Source of the DNA: Solanum dulcamara
Taxonomy: Eukaryota > Streptophyta > Magnoliopsida > Solanales > Solanaceae
Direction of reading: 5' to 3'
DNA: 64,000 nt
Assembly: GCF_947179165.1 (NCBI RefSeq)
Contig: NC_077246.1
Coordinates: 71,830,421-71,894,420, forward strand
Position 1 is the stretch's first letter, and each line of letters begins with the position of its first letter. The notes under the pieces were generated by a model. The model made no database searches. It had not been told where the DNA came from and saw only the letters and a program-made list of their open reading frames with translations. Below, one piece after another: positions 22,301-35,045 of this stretch. The translations under genes and the position numbers were made by a program.

Positions 22301-25300
22301 ATTCATCTGGTCATAAGTTTGATTCAAAGGTAGTATTTATGACGGATCATTGCCTTCTACAGCACTATATGGTCGATAAGACTTTGTCCAAGATTTCATG
22401 TATCATAGTTGATGAGGCACATGAAAGAAGCCTAAACACTGATCTACTTTTAGCATTGATAAAGAATCTTCTCCTTCAGAGGCTAGATCTGAGGCTAGTT
22501 ATTATGTCTGCCACAGCTGATGCAGCCCAGCTTACGGATTACTTCTTTGGCTGTGGAACATTCCACGTGGCTGGTAGAACTTTTCCGGTTGATATTGAGT
22601 ATGTTCCCTGTGAATCCACTGGATGTCTTGGTGTTGGCCCAATCTCGTCCTATGTGTATGATGTTGTCAAGATGGTGACTGAAATCCATGAAACCGAGGG
22701 AGAGGGAATAATTCTTGCTTTCTTGACTTCTCAGATTGAAGTTGAGTGGGCTTGTGAGAAGTTTCAAACATTGTCAGCCATTGCTTTACCTTTACATGGC
22801 AAACTATCCTATGAAGAGCAGCATAGAGTTTTTCTCAGCTTTCCGGGAAAGAGAAAGGTAATATTCACTACAAATGTTGCTGAGACATCATTGACAATTC
22901 CAGGGGTTAAATATGTTGTTGATTCTGGCATGGTCAAAGAAAGCAGGTTTGAGCCTGGCACTTGCATGAGTATTCTCAGGATATGCAATGTCAGCCAGAG
23001 CTCAGCTAAGCAGCGGGCTGGCCGTGCTGGGAGAACTGAACCAGGAAGATGCTATAGACTGTACTCAGAAAGTGATTTTGAAGGTATGTCTCATCATCAG
23101 GAACCTGAAATTCGCAAGGTTCATCTTGGTGTTGCAGTGCTGAGGATTCTTGCCCTGGGCATCAAGAATGTGCAGGATTTTGATTTTGTTGACGCACCTA
23201 GCCCTAAAGCTATTGAGATGGCCACCAGAAATCTGGTACAGTTAGGAGCTGTTGGGCTAAAAGATAATGCTTATGAATTAACTATAGAAGGACACAAAAT
23301 AATCAAGTTGGGTATTGAACCTCGGTTAGGCAAATTGATCCTCAGTTGTTTTAATCAACATTTGGGTAGAGAAGGTGTTGTTCTGGCTGCTGTTATGGCT
23401 AATTCCAGCAGCATCTTTTGTAGGGTTGGTTCCGAAGGAGACAAGCTAAAATCTGATTGCTTGAAGGTGCAATTTTGCCATCCAAATGGTGATCTCTTCA
23501 CTTTACTTTCTGTATATAGGGAATGGGAGGCTGTGCCTAAGGAAGGGAAGAATGCCTGGTGTTGGGATAATAGCATCAATGCCAAATCCATGAGAAGATG
23601 CCAGGAGACTGTGCAAGAACTGGAAGCTTGCCTCAAGAGCGAACTTAATATCATTATTGCAAGCTACTGGCGTTGGGATCCTCAGGTGCATACCGAGCAT
23701 GATGAAACTTTGAAAAGTATAATACTTTCTTCACTTGCAGAGAATGTTGCTATGTATTCTGGATATGATCAACTAGGTTATGAAGTTCCACTCAGTGGGA
23801 AGTACATCCAACTACATCCATCCTGTTCGCTGTTAAATTTTGATCGACGACCAACCTGGGTAGTTTTTGGTGAAATCCTTTCTGCAGCTAATGAGTATCT
23901 GGTCTGTGTTACTGCATTTGAGTTTAGTCATCTTTCTGCTCTTAGTCCTTCCCCATTGTTTAATTTTCTGGAGATGGATGCCCAAAAGCTGGAAAAGAAA
24001 GTTTTGACAGGTTTCGGGAGCATGCTATTGAAAAGATTCTGTGGAAAATCCAACAGTAGTATCAATAACCTTGTTTCACGCATTAGAACTAAATATATGG
24101 ATGAGAGGATTGGCATTCAAGTTAATGTTGATAAGAATGAGGTTTTGTTATATGCTTCATCCAGTGACATGGAGAATGTTTTGGGCCAAGTGAATGATGC
24201 ACTAGAGTATGAAAGCAAGTTGTTGCAGAATGAATGCTTGGAGAAATGTCTATTCAGTGGTGGATCGGCTGCATCGGCCTCAGTAGTCCTCTTTGGAGCT
24301 GGTGCAATTGTTAAACATTTGGAGCTTAAGAAGAGAATCTTGGCTGTTGACATATTTCATTCAAATACAAAAGCAGTTGATGATAAGGAACTGCTGATGT
24401 TTTTGGAGAGAAACACATCAGGTGATATTTGTGCAGTGCACAAGTCCTCAGGTACTGGCCACAACAATGAGGAGAACAGATGGGGAAGGGTAACATTTCT
24501 TTCCCCTGATGCTGCTAAACAAGCTATGTTGTTGAATCAGGTAGAATGTAGTGGTGGCTTTCTAAAAGTTATTCCTTCGAGGTGTGTATTTTCTAATGAT
24601 CAAAAGCAGTTCTCCTCTGTCCTCAGAGCTAGAGTAAATTGGCCTCGTAGATGCTGTAACGGTGTAGCTATTGTAAAATGTGAGCCAAATGATGTTGGTT
24701 TTATGGTAAAAGATTTCTCTTTTGTAATGATAGGTGGAAACACTATCCGTTCAAAGCTAAGCAATAAGTGCTCTGATAGCATAGTAATATCAGGACTTAA
24801 TACCGATCTTTCTGAGACAGAGGTACTTGAGGTTTTGAGTGGAGCAACAGATGGGAAAATTCTGGATTTTTTCTTTGTAAGAGGAAGTGCTGTGGAAAAT
24901 CCTCCAGTTGCAGCTTGTGAAGAAGCACTTAGGAGAGAAATATCCCCCTTCATGCCTAAAAAAACACCTTTTTTCCAGTCTATTCGTGTTCAGGTCTTCC
25001 AACCAGAACCAAAGGACACTTACATGCGAGCGTCTATCATGTTTGATGGAAGGCTTCATCTTGAAGCAGCTCAGGCTTTGGATCATATTGATGGCAAGGT
25101 TTTATCTGGATGTCTTCCCTGGCAGAAGATAAGATGTCAGCAACAGTTTCAGAGTTCGGTTTCCTGTCCTGCACCAGTTTACCATGTTATTAGGAACCAG
25201 CTGGATTCTTTAATTGCATGCCTCCAGCGAAGAAATGGTAGCTTAACTGCTCTATTTTATATTTCTATTTTGTGTTTTTTTTTGTTTTGAAAATTTTAAT

Positions 25301-27164
25301 TTAATTAATGATCATCTTTGCTGAATTGCTTCTTTAAAAAGGCATGGCGAAGTGGGAAATAAACTATTGAGCAGTGGCTTTTATGTTATTTAATTTAGGT
25401 GACAGAGTTAGTCTACATCATTGCTTCCACTGATCCAAATTGTTGCTGTCACTTTTTTGTTTCCTTATTATCTAGAACAGGATGAAATTGGATTTGTATC
25501 CTTCATTTGAAAGTAAAGTAGATACTAAATAAAAGCTACAACTTGAAACTATTTGCTCCATAATATCAAAAGTTGTCTAATACTATCACGCCGTTGGAGT
25601 TAAACAGTTGTCTTCTGATTAAAAAAAAGTACCTGAGCCCTATCATAAACCTTTACTATTGGCTCCCAGATTCGGTGTTAATCTGATGATTACTTGCCTT
25701 GTACAGAGCAATAACCTTTTGTCTGGTCAAATTCTAAACGGTAATTGGAAAAAGCATTCTTGCATACTATGGATTACCTTCTCTACATTTCTGTCCAGTT
25801 CCATTCTGGTGATGCAGAAAAATATAGGATATAATGAGAACAAGGTTTATTAAAACAATTTTCTTTTATAAACTTTTAACAGTACAAAAATTTCGGAGAC
25901 AAGTTGATCAGGTGATACTTGGCTGCTGAGAAGACTTTGGGATTGTTTTGCAGGTGTGGAGTGCAATCTGGAGAGAAATGAGAATGGTTCTTATAGGGTT
26001 AAAATATCTGCAAGTGCTACAAAGATTGTGGCAGAATTGAGAAGGCCATTGGAGCAACTGATGAAAGGCAAGATTGTGGATCATGTGGGAATTTCTCCAA
26101 CTGTTGTTCAACTTCTATTTTCTAGGGAAGGGACTAATATCATGAAGATGGTTCAGCAGGAAACGGGAACCTATATTCTTTTTGACAGGCATAGCCTTTC
26201 TGTGAAAATCTTTGGTTCCTCCGACAAGATTGATATGGCTGAGCGGAAGTTTGTTAACTCCCTTCTGGCACTACATGAAAGCAAGCAACTTGAAGTGCAT
26301 CTTCGTGGAGGACTTTTGCCTCTTGACCTGATGAAAAGAGTTGTTCAGAGTTTTGGACCAGATCTTAGGGGTCTCAAACTAAAGGTGCCCGATGCAGAAT
26401 TCTCTCTGAACACCAAGCGCCATTGCATCTCAATCAAAGGTACCAAAGACATGAAGCAAAAAGTTGAGGAGATAATTTCTGAAATTGCTCAAAGCGGTCT
26501 TCCAAGTCAAATGATGGACGATGAGACTGACTGCCCCATTTGCTTGTGTGAACTGGAGGATGCGTACAGACTTGAAGGTTGTTCCCACACCTTCTGTCAG
26601 TCGTGCTTGCTGGAGCAGTGCGAGTCTGCAATCAGAAGCCGTGAAGGTTTCCCGCTATGCTGTATGCATAAAGGTTGTGGGGCACATATTCTAGTTTCTG
26701 ATTTGAGGTCTCTGTTGTCGAGTGATAAGTTGGAGGAACTTTTCAGGGCTTCTTTGGGGGCATTTGTAGCAGCAAGTGGAGGTCGCTACCGGTTTTGCCC
26801 TACCCCCGACTGCCCTTCACTTTATCATGTTACCGAATCAGGAGAAGTTGGTGCACCTTTTGTCTGTGGTGCATGTTATGTGGAGACGTGTACTAGTTGC
26901 CACCTAGAGTATCACCCCTACATCTCATGCGAGAAGTACAAGGTGTTCAAGGACGACCCAGATTTCTCTCTAAAGGAATGGGCCAAGGGGAAAGAGAATG
27001 TGAAGAAATGTCCTGTTTGCGGGTTCACGATAGAAAAGGTGGATGGCTGCAATCATATCGAGTGCAAGTGCGGAAAACATGTCTGCTGGGTTTGTTTGGT
27101 ATTCTTCAGCAGCAGCGACGATTGCTATAGCCATTTGAGGTCTATTCACCAGGCCATTATATGA
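19333..27164 (+). CDS. DEAH11: DEAH-box RNA helicase with C-terminal RBR E3 module (DEAH11/12 type)
   Basis: Three exons: 19333-20184 (CAACAG^GTGCTT), 22102-25237 (TTTTAG^GTGACT to AAATG^GTAGC) and 25954-27164 (TTTGCAG^GTGTGG), 1732 codons in frame, which fits this family. N-terminal ~280 residues: Arg/Pro-rich start, then charged coiled-coil-like text. Helicase: GETGSGKST (290-298), DEAH (~388), SAT (~420), QRAGRAGR (~588), then HA2 and OB-like parts. After an RRM/KH-like middle comes a RING1-IBR-RING2 from ~1520: CPICLCEL, the IBR cysteines, then CPVCGF..DGCNHIECKCG, where the Cys of GCNH is the expected ubiquitin-accepting cysteine. The family therefore joins an RNA helicase to a HHARI/Parkin-type ubiquitin ligase; its substrates are not known. 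No break is visible. Transcription may be influenced by the Copia LTR just upstream. Confidence 0.95.
20603..20791. mobile_element. MITE in intron 1 of the DEAH11-like gene
   Basis: Ends AGCCTGTTTGGATTGGCTTA and ATAAGTCCATCCAAACAGGCT are inverted repeats of about 22 bases. CATAG flanks it on both sides. The ends resemble hAT-type MITEs, although hAT normally duplicates 8 bp. Confidence 0.85.
20830..20857. repeat. Poly-T/poly-G tract in intron 1
   Basis: About 15 T followed at once by 13 G. The same T-then-G arrangement recurs at 49837-49874. Confidence 0.9.
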
Positions 27165-27333
27165 GGTACAGAGAATTCTAATTGTGTATATATTCCTGGA
27201 GCTTTGAATCTATCTAAACATATATATGTATAATAGTAAGCCAACTATATATTCTCCCATGTAAGTATGTATATAGATTTCAGTAATTATGTGTTCATAA
27301 CTTTTACTTTCTTTTGAATTAACTGGTGTCATT

Positions 27334-27452
27334 GAGCCGAGGGTCTCCAGGAAATAGCCGTCCTACCTTGGTAGGAGTAAGGTCTGCGTACACTCTACCC
27401 TCCCCAGACCCCACGTAGTGGGATTTCAGTGGGTTGTTGTTGTTGTTGTTGT
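27334..27452 (+). mobile_element. LINE/SINE 3' tail with (TTG)n
   Basis: The block from GAGCCGAGGGTCTCCAGG to the (TTG)n end is nearly identical to the last 117 bp of the LINE at 59122-60680. It is either a strongly 5'-truncated LINE copy or the tail of an Au-like SINE that borrows that 3' end. It lies 170 bp downstream of the DEAH11-like stop codon. Confidence 0.85.
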
Positions 27453-29105
27453 ATTGATAAGCTAGTTACCTCAAATAATTCTTTGATTGTTCTTTTAGAG
27501 TTGATTGCCTGAATGGCCACTCAACTCGTGGTAATTGACCATCAAAGTGATCTACTTCTTTTGTCTTTCGAAATGTCAAATTATTCACTTTAATGGTCAT
27601 TTTAGTGGGATTTTGTATTTCTCGAAGAAAATTAATGACGTGACAAGCTTAATTTTTTAAAAATACTATAAAGGATTCCTATCTTTCAAAACAAGCCAGT
27701 TCCCTATTCCGTATTTTGGCCATTTTATCTATCAGGCGGCTTGTTTTGTTTTGATTTGCATGTCTTTCATTCTGAATTGCCTCCTTTAATTTGTGCATGC
27801 TTCTGTTTAGAAGTTCATAACCACAAATGTTGCCATCCTAATCATTCACTCCACCCCCAGCCCCTTCTTCCAAAACTTAAAAATGGTATTTCCCTATGTA
27901 TGCACTTGGCCTTTGGTCCATCACAAATAATAGGTCAACTTACTATAAGTGAAGAACTAGTTTTTTAAGTGGTGAAATGGGCTTCTGCAGAACACATTCT
28001 TCAATAACTGTTATTTAAAAGCATATATTCTATAATAGAAGTTTTCTTTTAAAATTTGACCTTAATTCATTGAATAGTGATCACAGTAGTCGGTGTAGGT
28101 AGGGCCAATATTCTATTTTTAAAAGCATTTTTTTTAATATATATTTTTCTTTGACTGGAAAGTCATCATAGTCCATTATAGGAATTTGATATGTATTACT
28201 GAAAATATGCACCACCTAACTAAGGGTGTGTTCGGTACGAAGATAAATATTTTTCAGGGAAAATGAGGGAGAGAGGGTATTACATTTCGAAGAATAGTAT
28301 AGAAAAGGCCCGTTACGTCGATTATTGATAGTGCTAACACTTTCGGAAGACGAGGATGGACTACGGGGTTGCCTGAATATGGAGTATGGAGGACACAATC
28401 AATATAAATTGTCATTCGTCCACTTTCATCATCATTTTTCTCATTTTAAGGAATTTGTTTTTTCTGGAATAATTTTTTTTTTGACGGATCAAAAAATTAA
28501 GAATTATCTTTGCCACACAAAAGAATCAAGTATATGAAGTTCAAACAATGACTTTTAAAATGCTAATTGGGCCTTCATTGTATGAAAAGGTAAAATTAAA
28601 ATAAACAAAATAAGTTTGAATATCTCTATATATTGAATAATTTGGCCCTACCAATGCACAGTCCAACACTACACACCACACCGACTACTGCCACCCTTCC
28701 AATAAAAGTCAAGCTAAGTGATACCATTTGATTAGGCAATGAAATCTAAGAAAAAAATAAAGATGTTTGAAATATATGATCCCAATTCTCAAATAAGTTT
28801 AAGTTTTAGATATTTGTGTAACTATAAATTATTTTACTAAGGATAAAAGTAGAATTTTAAAGTTAAATTTTTGTAAATATAAAAAGGTGACATTATTTTT
28901 TAGACAAATTTTAAAAAAAGTGTGACACATAAATCGAAAAAAGAAAGTAAAAGAAATCTCCCCATATATTCCCTTGAACATTTTTATTTGTCTACTATTC
29001 TAATAATAAATTTTCACTTTTGCTATAACTTTTAACATATCAAAAAAATAAATAAATCATGTTTTACCCTTAGCATTGAGTATTTATTCTTCAAATTATT
29101 TTCTA
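27453..29105. other. Intergenic DNA
   Basis: No gene seen. GGGTGTGTTCGGTACGAAG at about 28225 resembles the start of a hAT-type MITE, but no matching right end was found. CACACTACACACCACACC near 28670 is simple low-complexity DNA. Confidence 0.4.
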
Positions 29106-29517
29106 AGGGGTCGCTTGGTCAAATAATTTCGGAATTAAATTATAGTACCACTCAATTTGTCGTTTGGTTAGCAAGTCCGGAATAACTTATCTCGCGATTA
29201 ATAATTAATACTGGAATAAGTTATCCCTCCTCTTGAGTGGTATAGTAATCCCGAAATAACTTATTCCGAGATAAAGTAGGTAAATGACAAAAATATCCCT
29301 TTAAACCCTTTTTATACATCACTTTTCACATTGGTATTTTTGTAAACAAATAATTTATTTAAAATTTATATAATGCATATTTTTTTGAATGCAACAAACC
29401 AAACACTCAATAAGAAATAATCTCATCACAATTTATCTCATCATAACTAATTCCATCATAACTTATTCCGTCATAACTAAATTCATCATAACTTGTATTC
29501 AAATCAAACGATCTCTA
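29106..29517. mobile_element. MITE-like element with AGGGGTCGCTTGGT ends
   Basis: The left end AGGGGTCGCTTGGT and the right end AATCAAACGATCTCT are imperfect inverted repeats. The interior contains repeated AATAACTTATTCC and ATCATAACT words in inverted arrangement, typical of a family common in Solanaceae. Confidence 0.7.
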
Positions 29518-29875
29518 AGACCTATATTAAATATCATTAATATGTATATTATAATAAAATGCTCATAATTAATTATTATATTTTAAGAAACATGTAAAAT
29601 TTAAATTGAATAAATAAAAGTGAATGGATGGACTTTGTTTTATTAATCAATTGTTGGAGAATGTGTTTAAATAAAGATCATTTTACAAGCTCAATTCACC
29701 ACATAAACACTAGTTTCTACATTTGGTTGACCTACCCTTTAGGTATTATTATTTGTGATGGACCAAAGGCCAAGTGTAAACAAAGAGACATACTAATGTG
29801 AATGGATTTTTTTCAAGTTTTGATTGAATAGTCATGTTGGCCATGCCGCATGGCCCATGCTTCTCATAATTTCGA

Positions 29876-30164
29876 TATTCTATCTATTTCATATTAATTG
29901 AATTTTTAAAGTAATATACATATATTAAGAAAAGTATTTAAAGATAAAATTTGAATCATACTTTTCACTATTGTCTTTTGTAAAATCATAAATATAATTT
30001 TTCAAGTAGTGTGATTTATTACTAGAAAATATAAAACTTCAATAAATGAAAGGACAAATATGAAAAAAAGTATCAAACATCCATCTTGAACTTTGAACAA
30101 TTCAATTATTTTGAACAATAAAAAATCCCTTAGAAATTCAATTAATATGAAATAGAGGGAGTAT
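29876..30164 (-). mobile_element. Stowaway-like MITE, copy 2
   Basis: Reverse-orientation copy of the element at 418-700: the right end reads AATATGAAATAGAGGGAGTA and the interior matches throughout. About 289 bp. Confidence 0.85.
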
Positions 30165-31394
30165 AATTTTGATCTCTTTAATTCATCTTAAGATTTTCGA
30201 GTTTCACAACTTTGAGTACTCCTCAAATTTTAACTCAAAAGAAAGCTTCTCAATAATTGAATAATAAATGTTCTTATATTACCCTTAATTAATTTCCTTT
30301 TCATTTCGATGTTAAATTATTTATCTAAAGTAAATTTTATGATAAGCTCCTTCTTGAGTTCAATCTACAATAGTTTGTTGATTGTAATACATCTTATTTT
30401 AATTTATCTAAAGTAATTCAACTCGATACAAAAGTAAAATAAAATAAAAGATCTGACACATGCATATTACTAATTGATTTTTTGATAATTCATGATCAAA
30501 TACAATTTAGAAAGAGTTGTACGTCTACATAACTTACCTCCCGGATCAAGAAAGGAAAGTCTCAAATATATGTAGAACTCTTGATATTGCTTTGTTTTTC
30601 TCTTCTTCTTTCCTAGAGTTGCAATTCTTTTGTGCAGTTATAAAAACATATCATTAGGAGTTGAATAAAACAACTAAAATTAAATTATTTTAAAATATAA
30701 AAAGATATAATACATCATTTTCTATACTAGTACAAACCCAAATAACGACTTAATCAACGAAAAAAAAGAAAGGCAAACCACTTTCAAATCCCTCGTAAGA
30801 CGGATCTAAGATCTTAAAATTTTGAAAATTATGAGTTCATGATAATTTTTAAACGAATTTATAATAAAAATTTTAACACAAATATAAAATTTGAAGGTGA
30901 ATTACTGAATTTTGTCAAATTCGCATTTCTGGTTAGATTCATCCCTGGCCACTAATACTTTGGTTAGATTTACCCTTGGCCACTAATACCTTATATGTCA
31001 CTGATTAATTGATTTAATTCTACTAACTAACTTGCTAAACGAGTTACAATACCGTATTAATACTCGCTTTAAATTTCATTTCTCTGAACTGTTTTAACTA
31101 TTACTTTAACTAAACAGATGTAAACAAAAATCCTAATCAGTTTTTTTTTCCAAAGCTTTATCCATAATAACAATAATAATTAATTAGTCTCCTTAATCCT
31201 TTAATTACGTGATGTAAACCTCCGCAACATAGTGCGGGAAAACATTTCTTGACTCTCACATATCCACCACAAATCTTAAAATCTCTTGCAAATTCTTCTC
31301 TGAAAAAAAATTATAAAACCTAACAAACAGACCCAAAAATTTCTCTTTTTTACTTTAAACAGCTCAGATGTAGCTTAACTGAGAAAATTACAAA
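30165..31394. other. Intergenic DNA and probable promoter of the ATL gene
   Basis: AT-rich with no gene. TTGGTTAGATT..CCTGGCCACTAATAC occurs twice in tandem near 30930-30990. The last part probably holds the promoter of the gene at 31667, but no single TATA box stands out. Confidence 0.4.
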
Positions 31395-31660
31395 AAGGGG
31401 TACAATTTTCTTGAAAGATTTTCTTGAATTTGTGTATTTTAAGGTACTTTTAGATTCACTCTACTCATTTTTCATCTTCCTCTATTGTTGTCTCTGTTTT
31501 GTTTTTTTTTTGAAAAAAAATCCAAAAAGGGGTTGAAGTTTTCTTGGTTTCTTGAAAGATTTTCTTGAAAATTTCAATTTTTTTCCAAAAAGGGGTTACT
31601 GTTTTCTTGATTTCTTGAAAATTTTTTTAAGGTAGTGTAGTTTCACTCTACTCATTTTCA
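31395..31660 (+). repeat. Imperfect repeats in the 5' leader of the ATL gene
   Basis: The words CCAAAAAGGGGTT, TTTTCTTGAAAGATTTTC and TTTCACTCTACTCATTTTC are each present two or three times in this leader, indicating local duplications of about 70-130 bp directly before the start codon. Confidence 0.75.
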
Positions 31661-31666
31661 TTCTTG

Positions 31667-32827
31667 ATGGCTTGGTATAATAGGAAGATGGTAGTTGTTA
31701 TTAAAGATAAAATGGCTATTTGTTTGAATTGTTCACCAGAAAGGTGTCCTAAAGAATGTGGGATGAGACAATTTTTGTCTCCCCCTTCTAGTCCTATTAG
31801 AAGTGAAAATCATCATATGCCTTATTTTTTTGTTATTTTGCTTTGTGTACTTGGGGCAGTTTTTGTGTTCATTTGTTATATGATTACTCTTAGACGATAC
31901 AACATGAATACAAGGAGAAGTAATGAAAATTTGAGTGGAAATGGTGAGGGTTTTGTTGATGAGAATAATGGGACAGATATGGATCATCCAATTTGGTATA
32001 TACATACAATTGGACTACCGCAATCTGTAATTGAGTCGATACCCGAGTTTAAGTATAAAAAGATTGATTCTTTGATTGATGGTGTTGATTGTTCTGTTTG
32101 TTTGTGTGAATTTGAAGAAGATGAGAGTCTTAGGCTTTTGCCTAAATGTAGTCATGCTTTTCATGTGACTTGTATTGATACTTGGTTAAGTTCACATATG
32201 AATTGCCCGGTTTGTCGTGCTCCTATTGTGTCTGATTTAAATGCTGCATTAGGGATAAACAATGTAGAAGTTTCTTCAACTGATGTGAATGGTTCTAGTG
32301 GAAATGAGGTGAATCCAGTGGAGAATGAACGTACGGGGAGTGAAATGGAAAATCAAGAATTGGATGAGGGGGAGAATCGTGAAATGAGTGTACGAGATGA
32401 AAATGTTGTTGCCTTGTCAAATGAAGAAGGGAAAATTGTGGGAATTTTGGAGAAAGTGCACGGTGTTGTTGATGAAAAGGGGAAGGGAAAAGGGTTGCGA
32501 GTATCTAGTGATTTAGCTGAGCATCGAGTTAAAGTAAACAACGTAATGCAGACAGCATTGAGGTCAGTTTCAATGGATCCATCAGCTGTTTTAGTGGTTC
32601 GTCGTGCTATGAGTCAAATGAGTTTGGGAAATAGCGGTGAAGGGTGTTCTAATTCGAAAGATCAACTTGCTGAAGGGAAGGCTGAAAATTCTGATGCAGC
32701 TGCAAAGAGAGGAAATAGAAACTCGAGGTTATATGAAGCGATGAAGTGTTCTTCCTTTGGTCGTTCGTTGCAAAAAGTACCAATTTGTATGAAGAGGTCC
32801 TTCTCTTCTAGTGGTATCCACAAGTGA
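31667..32827 (+). CDS. ATL-family RING-H2 E3 ubiquitin ligase
   Basis: An intronless 386-codon gene, as is usual for ATL ligases, which transfer ubiquitin at membranes, often in defence or stress. A Cys-rich N-terminal part ([11 protein letters not shown]) is followed by one membrane segment (~52-75), the conserved [10 protein letters not shown] (the family's GLD-type motif, ~116) and a canonical RING-H2 at ~142-184: [12 protein letters not shown], then CSHAFHVTC, then MNCPVCRAP. The C-terminal half is acidic then basic and of low complexity. The ATG at 31667 was chosen because the frame is closed or lacks ATG upstream; the second Met at codon 8 is possible. The nearest type is ATL51/52/54-like; the exact orthologue is uncertain. 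A fragment of its N-terminal region recurs at 38806-39352. Confidence 0.92.
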   Translation: MAWYNRKMVVVIKDKMAICLNCSPERCPKECGMRQFLSPPSSPIRSENHHMPYFFVILLCVLGAVFVFICYMITLRRYNMNTRRSNENLSGNGEGFVDENNGTDMDHPIWYIHTIGLPQSVIESIPEFKYKKIDSLIDGVDCSVCLCEFEEDESLRLLPKCSHAFHVTCIDTWLSSHMNCPVCRAPIVSDLNAALGINNVEVSSTDVNGSSGNEVNPVENERTGSEMENQELDEGENREMSVRDENVVALSNEEGKIVGILEKVHGVVDEKGKGKGLRVSSDLAEHRVKVNNVMQTALRSVSMDPSAVLVVRRAMSQMSLGNSGEGCSNSKDQLAEGKAENSDAAAKRGNRNSRLYEAMKCSSFGRSLQKVPICMKRSFSSSGIHK

Positions 32828-33469
32828 AAAAGAGGTCAAGAACACATAAGTGACAATCAATCAATGTAAGTGAAGCTTTTAAATACTTTGCTTTCTTGAA
32901 TTTCAGTAGGAGTTCAAGTTTTTGCATTTGGAAACATATCGAAAACATATTGGCAAATAGTGCCCACATAATAAGAACTGATGAACAGCTGAATTGAGCT
33001 GATTCACAAATGTCAAAGAAACCAAAAAAGAATTATGAATTGTCTAAGTTTCATTTGTCAATGTTGTTGATGCACTTAACAAGCAAAGATAGTACTGTGA
33101 ATTCGATTTGGCCCTCTTCAATTTGTGTCGATGAAGGCAGAAATATATCGTTAACGATATTTCTTATGAATCTGAATGATATCTAAGGTTCTTGACATAA
33201 ACAGAATCAAATTCAGGAATTTCACTTTGTTGAAAGGAAAAAGATACTATTTGTGCTGATGAAGGTGCTTGGAAAATTTTGGAACATAGTACAGCATGCT
33301 GAATGCTTTTTATATTTGTTACCATCTGTCGTCTATTATGTTTTAGTTACCACATTATTTCGTTGTTGTTAGTGTTTTTTGGTTCTTACCTTATTAATTA
33401 GACACGTTTTCTTTAATCCCGTATTTTCTTTTTCATAACTACTTTGATTTGCTCCACCTAAGGCAAGAA
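32828..33469. other. 3' flank of the ATL gene
   Basis: Probably the 3' UTR followed by non-coding DNA. No gene seen. Confidence 0.4.
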
Positions 33470-33577
33470 TCTTTTGGAAACAACCCCTCTACTTTCATGA
33501 GTAGATGTAAGGTCTATGTGCACTCTACCCTTCCTATACCCTACTAGCGATATTGCATAGGATATGTTGTTGTTGTA
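33470..33577 (+). mobile_element. Degraded LINE/SINE tail with (TTG)n
   Basis: AAGGTCTATGTGCACTCTAC and the closing GTTGTTGTTG match the tail at 27334-27452, with many changes. Confidence 0.6.
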
Positions 33578-34119
33578 AGCACATCAACATTTTCTCAAAA
33601 AAAGAAAATAACTTTGTTAGTCTTGCAGCAGCAAAGACAGTAAATTTTGTCAAGGGTATTCAATATCTAATATATATGTATAATAGGATAATGTTTCACC
33701 TATACACACAATATAATTTTCCGACAAAGGATATTTAATTGGCCATTTTCCGGCCGGCGATAGCATAGTATACGTTTGGCACTAACAGTGCTCTGAATTA
33801 GGTGTTCTATTAGGCTATGTTTATAATATCAGGTCACTCAAATAATATTTAGTTGGTGAATGTAATTAATTTTAGTCGATCGATTAAATATGTAACCCGT
33901 CCTCCTTTAAATTCACCACGTACATCAGTAGGTGAATATTGTTGTCGATGCAATTAAAGCATATATTATGCGTCTTTCAGAAGATTTATACTGCATAAAA
34001 AATAAGCCTTCTTTCTCATACTAATACAAAATTGAATAAATTAAATCAGTCATAGAATCTAAATTCCAATTCTGATCACAATTTCCAAGGAACAATCAAT
34101 TAAACTAATTTTCCAGCAC
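33578..34119. other. Intergenic DNA
   Basis: Nothing recognised. Confidence 0.4.
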
Positions 34120-35045
34120 CACAACAACAACAGGCCCAGTATAATCCCACCATGTGGGGTCTGGGGAGGGTAGAGTGTACGCAGACCTAACCCCCACCTT
34201 GAAAGGTAGGGCGGCTGTTTCCGAAAGACCCTTGGCTTAAGAGAGAAGAACAAGAGAGGAAAACCAAGGAAAACAAGACATAGGTCAGTAGAGCCAAGCA
34301 TATCGAAAACAATATAAAAATATGAATAATGAGAGCGAGAAAGTCAGGGTAGGAAAGACCGGAAAGAAAAGAGCATTAACTACTATAGATAAATAGGATA
34401 CCCAAAGTAAACCGGACCAACAAATATAAGCAGTAATCAAATGCAGAAATCAAATGTTAATAAACAAATGAGCAAAACTACGACTACTATGGAGAAAAGA
34501 TAAGCCACCTAGCCCACTATCTTAGTCTGAGTCCTCCACAGCCTCCTATCTAAGGTCATGTCCTCAGTGAGCTGCAACTGTGCCATATCATGTCTAATCA
34601 CCTCTTTCCAATACTTCTTTGGCCTCCCTTTGCCCCTCCTGAAACCGTCCATAGCCAACCTCTCGCACCTCTACACTGGAGCATCTGTGTCTCTCCTCTT
34701 CACATGCCCAAACCATCTCAGTCTCGCTTCCCGCATCTTGTCCTCCACCGATGCCACTCCCACCTTGTCTCGAATATCTTCATTCCTAATTCTATCCATC
34801 CTAGTGTGCCCACACATCCACCGCAGCATTCGCATTTCCGCGACTTTCATCTTCTGAACATGAAGTTTCTTGATTGGCCAACACTCCGCCCCGTACAATA
34901 GAGTCGGTCTAACCACCACTTTGTAGAACTTGCCTTTGAGTTTTTGTGGCACTTTCTTATCACACAACACTCCGGAGGCGAGCCTCCATTTCATCCACCC
35001 TGCACCAATATGGTGTGAAACATCGTCGTCGATATTCCCATCTTC
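34120..35045 (-). mobile_element. 3' half of an RTE-type LINE (minus strand)
   Basis: The (TTG)n tail is at 34120-34132. Upstream on the minus strand are the same 3' UTR block as at 60564-60680 and a 108-codon open piece (34994-34671) of the reverse-transcriptase C-terminal region that closely matches the LINE at 59755 onward. It stops near 35045. It is a non-functional fragment and forms a pair with 35479-35985. Confidence 0.9.

Noticed and set aside
22495..24953. Minus-strand frames of 60-117 codons within DEAH11 exon 2
   Set aside because: Shadows of the real coding strand, with no recognisable domain.
24887..25132. Plus-strand second frame inside DEAH11
   Set aside because: Overlaps the helicase frame and has no family pattern.
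28216..28537. GGGTGTGTTCGGTACG as a complete hAT-type MITE
   Set aside because: No matching inverted right end or target duplication was found.
34558..34901. Plus-strand frames of about 100 codons
   Set aside because: They are antisense to the LINE C-terminal piece at 34671-34994.
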